NCBI GenBank assembly: GCA_900549005.1
Contig: URMT01000067.1
Coordinates: 1-8,649 of the forward strand
Length of the DNA: 8,649 bases
Direction: 5' to 3'
Origin: an uncultured Eubacteriales bacterium
Lineage (GTDB): Bacteria; Bacillota; Clostridia; Christensenellales; Borkfalkiaceae
The position numbers and the translations under genes are program-made. Below are positions 1 to 4,941 of this stretch, one piece after another; position 1 is the first letter of the stretch; each line of letters starts with the position of its first letter. Below the pieces are notes generated by a model. It had not been told where the DNA came from. It did no database searches and saw only the letters and a program-made list of their open reading frames with translations.

Positions 1-813
1 CGCCGTCTGGAAGTCTATCGTGTCAAACTCAAGGCTGAACATATCTTCGGTTACCGCGATACTTTCGCTCGTCCCGTCGTCGTAATTCACCCATATTGTA
101 AGCTCGGGTTCTTCGCCCTCTTCGCACATGGCAAAACGTTCTTGTTCAAGATAAAAATCTGATACACGCTTGGGTACGGGTACGGTAATGGTTTCGGTAG
201 TTTTGTCGGTATAAGTTATTACAAATACGATGCACTCTTTACCTTCGTTATCGATAGTATAGCTTATCTCTATATCGGCTATACCCTTGCCGTCTTTGCC
301 GTCCTCACCGTTTTCGCCTGCGGGGCCAGCAGGGCCTGTCGCTCCGTCGGCGCCGTCCTGTCCTTCGGCTTTAACGCCGGTATCCTTGTCGCCTATCCAC
401 CAGTTGCCGTTTTCGCCTATGTAGGGCGTCTGCCCGTCGGCTCCGTCTTTGCCGTCCTCGCCGTCTTCGCCTGCGGGGCCTGCGGGACCTGTTGCGCCGT
501 CATTGCCGTCCTGTCCGTTCGCACCGTCTTCGCCTGCGGGACCTGCAGGGCCTGCCGCTCCGTCGGCTCCGTCTTCACCCTTGATATTGCCGACAAGCGC
601 CCAGCCGTTTTCGGTAAACTTGTAGATATCGAAGTCATCTTCGTCAAGGTAAAAATCGCCTAAATCGGCTTCAATCTGTTCGGTCGGGGAAGCCGTACCT
701 GTAAACCATTCAGTGCCCCCCCCCGAGCTACTTTCGCCCGTGCAGCCGACAGCGCCTATAAGCGCGCCACATGCCGCCGTCGCCAACAAAATAGTTAACA
801 GCTTTCTCTTCAT
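1..813 (-). CDS. Collagen-like repeat lipoprotein, 3' end outside window
   Basis: A secreted, lipid-anchored surface protein of unknown function. I translated the frame by hand from the ATG at 813-811 and it stays open to base 1, giving 271 residues with no stop. An AGGAGG ribosome binding site lies at 819-824, five bases before the ATG. The N-terminus is MKRKLLTILLATAA followed by a hydrophobic stretch to GAVGC, so the likely lipidated residue is Cys24; the alanine at -3 makes the lipobox slightly atypical. A Ser/Gly linker follows. Residues 79-129 are 17 Gly-X-Y triplets and residues 151-177 are nine more. Between them is a 21-residue interruption containing IGENGNWWIGDKDTGV, a module I have seen associated with such tracts in clostridial proteins. 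Residues 178-271 look like beta-strand-rich segments, possibly Ig-like. It is divergently oriented from the recombinase. Adhesion or cell-surface display is only a guess. Confidence 0.85.
   Translation of the reverse strand, partial: MKRKLLTILLATAACGALIGAVGCTGESSSGGGTEWFTGTASPTEQIEADLGDFYLDEDDFDIYKFTENGWALVGNIKGEDGADGAAGPAGPAGEDGANGQDGNDGATGPAGPAGEDGEDGKDGADGQTPYIGENGNWWIGDKDTGVKAEGQDGADGATGPAGPAGENGEDGKDGKGIADIEISYTIDNEGKECIVFVITYTDKTTETITVPVPKRVSDFYLEQERFAMCEEGEEPELTIWVNYDDGTSESIAVTEDMFSLEFDTIDFQTA
283..579 (-). repeat. Gly-X-Y collagen-like repeat tracts
   Basis: Bases 579-427 encode 17 uninterrupted Gly-X-Y triplets and 363-283 encode nine. The triplets are rich in GED, GAD, GPA, GKD and GQD, so the tract is acidic with paired GPAGPA segments. 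At the DNA level the unit beginning ttcgcctgcggg on the plus strand recurs at about 313, 466 and 529, with roughly 45-50 similar bases each time, which suggests growth by internal duplication. Such near-identical units can change copy number by recombination or slippage and may be collapsed in short-read assemblies. Confidence 0.85.
716..724 (-). repeat. Nine-base G homopolymer in lipoprotein coding sequence
   Basis: Nine consecutive C on the plus strand, read as G on the coding strand, encode the end of Ser30 and Gly31-Gly33 just after the lipid-anchor cysteine. With exactly nine bases the signal peptide and the collagen-like region are in one frame; eight or ten would break the gene early. 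It could be a slippage-prone contingency tract or simply a Gly linker. Confidence 0.7.
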
Positions 814-1039
814 AATTTCCTCCTGTAACAAATTTCAGAGTATCTGATATTTACCGGCAGATAAGCCAATATTATAACAATACTCTTATATTATAATCTT
901 ATCATATAAAAATCAGAATTACAATACTTGTTTGTAAATTTTGCACAACTATTTATCGCAATTTTTACAGCAAAATGGCACCGGCTTTAACAAGACGACG
1001 GCAAAGTGATATTCTCTTTGAAAAAGGAGATTTTTACCA
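814..1039. promoter_or_regulatory. AT-rich divergent intergenic region with weak promoter-like hexamers
   Basis: This gap separates the leftward lipoprotein gene from the rightward recombinase gene and should hold both promoters. On the minus strand perfect TATAAT hexamers lie at 871-876 and 890-895, but neither has a convincing -35 at 16-18 bases, so lipoprotein promoter placement is uncertain. On the plus strand TTGCAC at 941-946 is followed after 17 bases by a poor -10 match, TTTACA at 964-969. A dyad is described separately. No ORF or RNA gene is evident here. Confidence 0.4.
933..969. promoter_or_regulatory. 37-bp imperfect dyad upstream of the recombinase gene
   Basis: TGTAAATTTTGC at 933-944 and GCAATTTTTACA at 958-969 are inverted copies matching at 10 of 12 positions, with a 13-base spacer. 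Resolvase sub-sites of the Tn3/gamma-delta type are also dyads with roughly 12-bp arms starting TGT and ending ACA, with variable spacers, and lie just upstream of the resolvase gene. The dyad overlaps the weak promoter-like hexamers, so an operator or binding-site role for the adjacent recombinase is possible. The AT-rich context makes a chance match plausible too. Confidence 0.35.
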
Positions 1040-1723
1040 ATGATTTATGCTTATGCGCGCGTTTCGTCGCGCGACCAGAATCTCACCAGACAGCTTGACG
1101 CCTTCGAGGCGTTCGGCGTAGACAAAAAGCACATCTACTGCGACAAAAAGAGCGGCAAAAACTTTTCGCGCGAAGGCTACAAAAAGCTGCTTAAAAAACT
1201 TAAAAAGGGCGACCTTCTGGTAATCAAATCGATTGACCGCCTGGGAAGAAACTATAAGATGATAACAGAGGAATGGAACAACATCGTAAATAACATAGGC
1301 GCGGACATTCTCGTGCTGGATATGTCCATTCTTGACACGAGAACGACGGATTCAAGCCTTATAGGCAAGTTTATATCAGACATAGTACTTCAAATACTTT
1401 CATTTGTTGCGGAAAACGAGCGCGAAAGCATAAGGGCAAGGCAGGCCGAAGGCATAGCGATAGCCAAGGCGCGCGGCATAAAATTCGGCAGGCCGCCTAA
1501 AAAATATTCCGACGAGTTCATCGAAACGGCCAAAAAATTCAGGAGCAAAGAAATTTCGCTCAAAGAAGCGCTTGACGCGACAGGTATGAAGCAGTCTAAT
1601 TTTTACTACCATATGGACAGGTGCGAAAGAATTGCCGCGGCAGAACAGACTGAAAATACAGAAAGAACCCATAAAAATTGCGGCAAAGAAGGAAAAGGCA
1701 AAGACAAACCGCCTGAAAGCTGA
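1040..1723 (+). CDS. Serine recombinase, resolvase/invertase family
   Basis: A small site-specific DNA recombinase of 227 residues that would cut and rejoin DNA through a 5'-phosphoserine link. The N-terminal catalytic domain starts YARVSSRDQN, with catalytic Ser9 and neighbouring Arg7. Arg44 matches the gamma-delta Arg45 position, and IDRLGR places Arg67 and Arg70 at the active-site arginines. Residues 120-151 (LSFVAENERESIRARQAEG, then GRP) are the long E helix and hinge. Residues 155-192 form the C-terminal DNA-binding helix-turn-helix (SLKEALDATGMKQSNFYYHM). The last 35 residues are a charged, low-complexity tail beyond the usual end. The ATG at 1040 has an AAGGAGA site at 1024-1030. No transposase, cargo gene or clear transposon ends accompany it, so resolvase versus invertase activity cannot be decided. 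The catalytic residues look intact. Confidence 0.93.
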   Translation: MIYAYARVSSRDQNLTRQLDAFEAFGVDKKHIYCDKKSGKNFSREGYKKLLKKLKKGDLLVIKSIDRLGRNYKMITEEWNNIVNNIGADILVLDMSILDTRTTDSSLIGKFISDIVLQILSFVAENERESIRARQAEGIAIAKARGIKFGRPPKKYSDEFIETAKKFRSKEISLKEALDATGMKQSNFYYHMDRCERIAAAEQTENTERTHKNCGKEGKGKDKPPES

Positions 1724-1754
1724 ATATTTTTGCCGATACTTTATCAATCGCAAC

Positions 1755-1780
1755 GCAATGTTTACGAATGTAATATTTGC
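1755..1780. other. Possible recombinase crossover-like dyad downstream of the recombinase gene
   Basis: GCAATGTTTACG at 1755-1766 and TGTAATATTTGC at 1769-1780 flank a two-base AA centre. This 12-2-12 geometry is that of Hin/Gin-type crossover sites. The arms match each other at only 8 of 12 positions, but each matches an arm of the dyad upstream of the recombinase at 10 of 12. This is suggestive only, given the AT-rich sequence and the small number of positions. Confidence 0.25.
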
Positions 1781-1783
1781 CTT

Positions 1784-1820
1784 AAAAAACGGAGACCATA
1801 AAATTGGTCTCCGTTTTTTT
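1784..1820. terminator. Bidirectional rho-independent terminator between convergent genes
   Basis: The stem arms ACGGAGACCA (1789-1798) and TGGTCTCCGT (1805-1814) pair perfectly around a six-base TAAAAT loop. Pairing extends into an A-run on the left and a T-run (1814-1820) on the right. It lies 60 bases past the recombinase stop on the plus strand and 45 bases past the stop of the Cys-module gene on the minus strand. It can therefore serve both converging transcripts. Confidence 0.92.
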
Positions 1821-1865
1821 AAGCTATGAACTGTTTTTGTTCCGTTAATAAAACATTAAATCGGT

Positions 1866-2567
1866 TCAGCGCGCAACGTTTTCCGAACCGGGCACTTCCG
1901 CGGCCGTTTCATCGGCTACCGCACTCTCGCCTTCGGCATTTGCCGTTTCGGGATTTACTCTCCTTCTTGCAACGCCTATTCTGAACCCGCGGCGGGGGGC
2001 TTCCACCACCGTTTCTGCAACATCGGTGCGTGCCGCGGCGATATCGGCGCCCTCGGAAGAAGACTCTGCGAGTGCCTGGGTTAAAGCGTCGTCCCAGCGG
2101 GGAACGTTTACCGCAAGTTCGCCGCCGACCTGAGCGGTAACGGCCTTGGTGGAAAAATTCTCTACCGCGCGCAGCCTTAAATATGCCTGTCCGCAGGGAA
2201 AAGGCTCAGACTTGTCGCACACGGCACAGAAAGGCGCGTATCTGCCGCACAAATCAATGCCGAAGCCTTCGCTGGCAAGATATTTGTCTACATCGGTCAC
2301 AGCCTGAACGACGCGGGCGTCGTCAATTTCGGCGCTGTCGAGCATAGGACAAACCGTTTCCATACGCTGGCTTATGCGGTAAGCGGTTACGCAGGGGTTG
2401 GCAACCGTCTTGTCGCACACTTTGCAGAAAGCAGCGTACTTTCCGCAGACATCGTAGCCGAGAATTTCGCCTGCCACATATTTATCCGTATCTATAATGT
2501 GCTGCATTGAAAATGCGTCGTAAGAGAGAGCGCCCATAAGTTTTACAGGCTTTGTTTCATCCCACAT
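1866..2567 (-). CDS. Uncharacterised protein with two tandem four-cysteine modules
   Basis: I do not recognise this 233-residue protein. It starts at the ATG 2567-2565, behind a GGAGGGG site at 2573-2579; an in-frame ATG further upstream at 2663 has no good binding site. Residues 17-63 and 83-129 are an ungapped internal duplication with an offset of 66. Each copy contains a DKY box and a Cys-x6-Cys-x2-Cys-x7-Cys pattern (Cys41, 48, 51, 59 and Cys107, 114, 117, 125). Shared motifs include CG[KR]YA, FC-x-VCDK and PC-x2-AY. The spacing suggests metal or iron-sulphur binding, or disulphides, but no named family fits. There is no signal peptide or membrane segment, so a cytoplasmic protein is likely. 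Residues 190-204 are Arg-rich and the tail is Ala/Glu-rich and probably disordered. It is last in the minus-strand block, 114 bases after the PfkB-type kinase. Confidence 0.85.
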   Translation of the reverse strand: MWDETKPVKLMGALSYDAFSMQHIIDTDKYVAGEILGYDVCGKYAAFCKVCDKTVANPCVTAYRISQRMETVCPMLDSAEIDDARVVQAVTDVDKYLASEGFGIDLCGRYAPFCAVCDKSEPFPCGQAYLRLRAVENFSTKAVTAQVGGELAVNVPRWDDALTQALAESSSEGADIAAARTDVAETVVEAPRRGFRIGVARRRVNPETANAEGESAVADETAAEVPGSENVAR

Positions 2568-2622
2568 AAATTCCCCTCCGTTGAGCAAATTTTTTTCTGC
2601 CGAGAACGGCATCAGATTTACG

Positions 2623-2651
2623 GCAAACCGGGTGCGGCGCACCCGCCTTGC
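2623..2651 (-). promoter_or_regulatory. Stable GC-rich hairpin in the leader of the Cys-module gene
   Basis: Arms GCAAACCGGGTGC (2623-2635) and GCACCCGCCTTGC (2639-2651) pair at 11 of 13 positions around a GGC loop, and the inner seven pairs are perfect. One of the two mismatches can form G-U in minus-strand RNA. No U-tract follows on either strand, so it does not look like an intrinsic terminator. A smaller hairpin, GCCG-AGAA-CGGC, lies at 2599-2610 just before the ribosome binding site. An RNA processing, stability or translation-control role is possible. Confidence 0.5.
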
Positions 2652-2681
2652 AAACATATTCATCCGTTATAAAACAGAATT

Positions 2682-3605
2682 TCAGATTTCTTTAACTTCC
2701 AGCCCGTCAAGAATTTCTTCGTACTTTTCGCGGCGGAAAGTAATATTGTCGGGCGTGGTTACGGCAGCCGTGCCGCCTGCAACTCCGCTCCTTAAAATAT
2801 CTTCAAGGCTTCCGCCCTTTGCAAGGGCGTATGTTGCCGCGGCGACCATACCGTCGCCCGCGCCTATCGTAGAGTTCATCGCCACGTTTATACTCTTGCA
2901 GTAATAATTTTTATTGCCGTCTGTAATTATCGCGCCCTCTTTGCCGAGAGAAAGAAGCACATATTTTGCGCCGCGCTTCAAAAGCTCGCGGCAACCGTAC
3001 AGCGCGTCTTCCTTGCTGTTTACGGTAATATTCAGCGTTGACTGCAACTCTGCAAGGTTGGGCTTTACGAGGGTAACTCCGCATTTCAGCGCCTCGAAGA
3101 GGCGTTCGCCCGAAGTATCAACAATCTTTTTCACCCCTTCGGGGACGGCGGATAGCACGTCGGCATAATACGAAGGCGCCATACCCTTTGCAAGCCCGCC
3201 CGAAAGCACCACCGCCTCGCACCTTTCAGAGAGCTCGCGCACTCTTTCAAGAAGTTCGGCCTTTTTCTGCTCGCTGACTTCGGGACTGATATCGTCCACT
3301 TCCGTGAGCATTGATTTATTGTCTACAAACTTATAATTTTCGCGCACGCGGCCGGGACACCATACAAACTTATACGGAACGCCCTCGTAGTGCAGTTCCT
3401 GCTCGAACAGCCTGCCGTTGTCTTCATACATAAAACCCGTGGCGTATACGTCGGCGCCCAGTCTTTTGAGGCCGCGAGCGGCGTTTATTGCTTTGCCCGT
3501 AAAGTAAATGCGCTTGTTGAGTATTTTATTGTTCTTTCCCACGCTGAGGCTGTCAACTTCCATATTGACGTCTATGCAGGGGCTTAAACATATGCTTAAA
3601 ATCAT
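2682..3605 (-). CDS. PfkB-family sugar-phosphate kinase, 1-phosphofructokinase-like
   Basis: A ribokinase/PfkB-fold kinase of 307 residues that would transfer phosphate from ATP to a phosphorylated hexose. Fructose 1-phosphate is likely, with tagatose 6-phosphate or fructose 6-phosphate as alternatives. The start at 3605 (MILSICLSPCIDVNMEV) matches the usual MILTxTLNPxID opening and has GGGAG at 3612-3616; the longer in-frame start at 3632 has no support. The second PfkB signature is intact at residues 245-258 (STIGAGDGMVAAAT), with Asp251 as predicted catalytic base, and KPNLAEL (181-187) is typical of the family. The first signature is divergent: FTGKAINAARGL where GGKGxNVAR is usual. The common SGSLPPG reads SGGLAKG. 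It sits 62 bases after pfkA, beyond a hairpin terminator. No fructose PTS or regulator gene is adjacent, so I leave the symbol empty. Confidence 0.88.
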   Translation of the reverse strand: MILSICLSPCIDVNMEVDSLSVGKNNKILNKRIYFTGKAINAARGLKRLGADVYATGFMYEDNGRLFEQELHYEGVPYKFVWCPGRVRENYKFVDNKSMLTEVDDISPEVSEQKKAELLERVRELSERCEAVVLSGGLAKGMAPSYYADVLSAVPEGVKKIVDTSGERLFEALKCGVTLVKPNLAELQSTLNITVNSKEDALYGCRELLKRGAKYVLLSLGKEGAIITDGNKNYYCKSINVAMNSTIGAGDGMVAAATYALAKGGSLEDILRSGVAGGTAAVTTPDNITFRREKYEEILDGLEVKEI

Positions 3606-3629
3606 CTCGTCTCCCGGGCGCTGATGTAA

Positions 3630-3660
3630 CAAAAGCCGTTTTTATGCGCAAAAACGGCTT
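3630..3660 (-). terminator. Intrinsic terminator/attenuator between pfkA and the PfkB-type kinase
   Basis: AAGCCGTTTTT (3633-3643) and AAAAACGGCTT (3650-3660) form a perfect 11-bp stem around a six-base loop. On the minus strand the stem is followed by TTTTGTTA. It begins seven bases past the pfkA stop and ends 27 bases before the kinase start codon. The U-tract is short, so partial readthrough is plausible, making this a candidate polarity or attenuation point. Confidence 0.8.
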
Positions 3661-3667
3661 GGAACAG

Positions 3668-4630
3668 TTACATAGAAATCATTTGCAGAGTTTCGTAAAG
3701 CTCGTAATTGAACTTCTTCTTCATATTTACGGCTTCAATTATATCCATATCGATAATCTCGTTCTTATGAATACCCACAACCCTGTTGCCTATGCCGTCG
3801 TTTAAAAGGCGCACGGCCTTGTTGCCGAACTGTGCGGCAAGCATCCTGTCTGCCATAGAAGGCGAACCGCCGCGCTGAACGTGGCCTATCGTGGTGGGGC
3901 GCACGGAATAAGTGGTTATAGATTGAAGCTGCTTTGCAAATTCTTCGGCCGAGCAAACGCCCTCGGCAACTACAACTATGTTCGAGTGCTTGCCGTTTGC
4001 GCGCGACCTGTTAATCTTCATAACGATATCGTCGAGGTCGAAAACAACTTCGGGAACGACGATTATTTCTGCGCCGCTGGCAATTCCCGCATAGAGCGCT
4101 ATATCGCCGCAACGCCTGCCCATAACTTCTACTACCGAAATTCTTTCGTGCGAAGTCATAGTGTCCCTGAGTTTATTTATAATATCTATGCAGGTATTCA
4201 CCGCGGTATCGAAACCGAGAGTATAGTCAGTATATTCAAGGTCGTTGTCGATTGTTCCGGGTATGCCTATCGTGGGAATGCCGTAATCTTCCGAAAGGCA
4301 CTTCGCTCCCCTGAACGAACCGTCGCCGCCGATGACCACAAGGCCCTCTATTCCGCGGGCCTCCAAGGTGCGCACTGCCTTTTTCTGCCCCTCTTTGGTG
4401 AGCATTTCAAGGCACCTTGCGGTGCGAAGTTTTGTGCCGCCGCGCTGTACGATATCGGAAACCGAGCGCATATCCATTGAGACCATCTCGTCGTCGATAA
4501 GTCCCTGATAGCCGCGCTCTATTCCGTAAACTTCAATTCCGAAGTACAGCGCGCTGCGCACGACAGCCCTGATGCAGGCGTTCATGCCGGGGGCATCGCC
4601 ACCGCTCGTAAGCAAGCCTATTCTCTTCAT
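3668..4630 (-). CDS. pfkA: ATP-dependent 6-phosphofructokinase
   Basis: The committed glycolytic enzyme, phosphorylating fructose 6-phosphate to fructose 1,6-bisphosphate in the cytoplasm. Its 320 residues match the bacterial length. The ATP-binding motif is TSGGDAPGMN (8-17). GGDGS (101-105), with Gly104, and PGTIDND (124-130), with Gly125, mark an ATP-dependent rather than a PPi-dependent enzyme, which would carry Asp and Lys there. Asp128 is the catalytic base. Substrate contacts appear in EVMGRRCGD (168-176), the AEGV segment around Glu223 and GHVQRGGSPSMADR (249-262). The ATG at 4630 has GGAGG at 4636-4640. Known allosteric control of the family by ADP/PEP is likely, but the effector-site residues were not checked one by one. 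The gene follows dnaE, as in many Firmicutes, and has its own promoter. Confidence 0.97.
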   Translation of the reverse strand: MKRIGLLTSGGDAPGMNACIRAVVRSALYFGIEVYGIERGYQGLIDDEMVSMDMRSVSDIVQRGGTKLRTARCLEMLTKEGQKKAVRTLEARGIEGLVVIGGDGSFRGAKCLSEDYGIPTIGIPGTIDNDLEYTDYTLGFDTAVNTCIDIINKLRDTMTSHERISVVEVMGRRCGDIALYAGIASGAEIIVVPEVVFDLDDIVMKINRSRANGKHSNIVVVAEGVCSAEEFAKQLQSITTYSVRPTTIGHVQRGGSPSMADRMLAAQFGNKAVRLLNDGIGNRVVGIHKNEIIDMDIIEAVNMKKKFNYELYETLQMISM

Positions 4631-4734
4631 AATAACCTCCGCCGATTACAAGTTCTCTTTCTGCGGCACGCCGCGCAGATAAATTCTGCCTGCCCCCTAT
4701 TCAAAAATTAAAGGCGCGCCGTTCATCATTTCCA
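4631..4734 (-). other. pfkA: 5' untranslated leader of pfkA
   Basis: If transcription starts about seven bases after the -10, the pfkA leader is roughly 100 bases long. It contains a GC-rich inverted repeat at 4660-4679 (TCTGCG / CGCAGA, with an alternative inner GCGGC-AC-GCCGC pairing) and a GGCGCGCC palindrome at 4713-4720. I see no known riboswitch fold and no U-tract after the hairpin. Confidence 0.4.
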
Positions 4735-4741
4735 GTTATAT

Positions 4742-4770
4742 ATTATATCAAATCATTTGCGAAATTTCAA
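4742..4770 (-). promoter_or_regulatory. pfkA: Sigma-A type promoter of pfkA
   Basis: On the minus strand TTGAAA (4770-4765) is separated by exactly 17 bases from a perfect TATAAT (4747-4742), which is preceded by a TGn extended -10 element. The flanking bases are AT-rich. It lies about 110 bases upstream of the pfkA start, downstream of the dnaE terminator hairpin, so pfkA can be transcribed independently of dnaE. Confidence 0.85.
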
Positions 4771-4849
4771 TAGATTTTACCAAATAAAAGCATAAAATGT
4801 GCTGTTGCCCGCAAAATTGCTAAAAATGTATCGATTTAAGCCCGTTTCA

Positions 4850-4913
4850 GCCGAAAAGCGTGCGTTTTGACCGATTTATCGGCACATAACCGAATGCAAA
4901 ACACACGCTTTTT
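4850..4913 (-). terminator. Long hairpin terminator after dnaE
   Basis: AAAAGCGTGCGTTTTG (4854-4869) and CAAAACACACGCTTTT (4897-4912) pair at 15 of 16 positions. The one mismatch becomes a G-U pair only in minus-strand RNA, which fits a role for the dnaE transcript. The 27-base loop holds a nested hairpin CCGAT-TT-ATCGG (4871-4882). The minus-strand 3' U-run is only four bases, so it may be a moderate terminator or an mRNA 3'-end stabiliser. It starts about 28 bases after the dnaE stop. Confidence 0.75.
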
Positions 4914-4941
4914 GAAGAATTTTTTAAACTATAAGCAAAAT

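Noticed and set aside
417..647. A Thr/Gln-rich minus-strand frame inside the lipoprotein gene
   Set aside because: It is the out-of-frame reading of the Gly-X-Y repeat DNA; the frame starting at 813 has a signal peptide, ribosome binding site and collagen-like repeats.
814..1039. An invertible promoter switch controlling the lipoprotein, suggested by the neighbouring recombinase
   Set aside because: No pair of well-matched inverted sites bounding a promoter-bearing segment was found between the two genes; the only dyad there is a single compact element.
1040..1865. A complete transposon or integron around the recombinase
   Set aside because: There is no transposase, no cargo gene, no terminal inverted repeats and no target-site duplication that I can identify.
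2568..2663. N-terminal extension of the Cys-module protein to an ATG at 2663
   Set aside because: The extension runs through the hairpin leader and has no good ribosome binding site, while the ATG at 2567 follows GGAGGGG at ideal spacing.
3881..4480. A 199-codon plus-strand open frame opposite pfkA
   Set aside because: Antisense to a strongly conserved enzyme with no protein-like motifs and no ribosome binding site noticed; a shadow frame.
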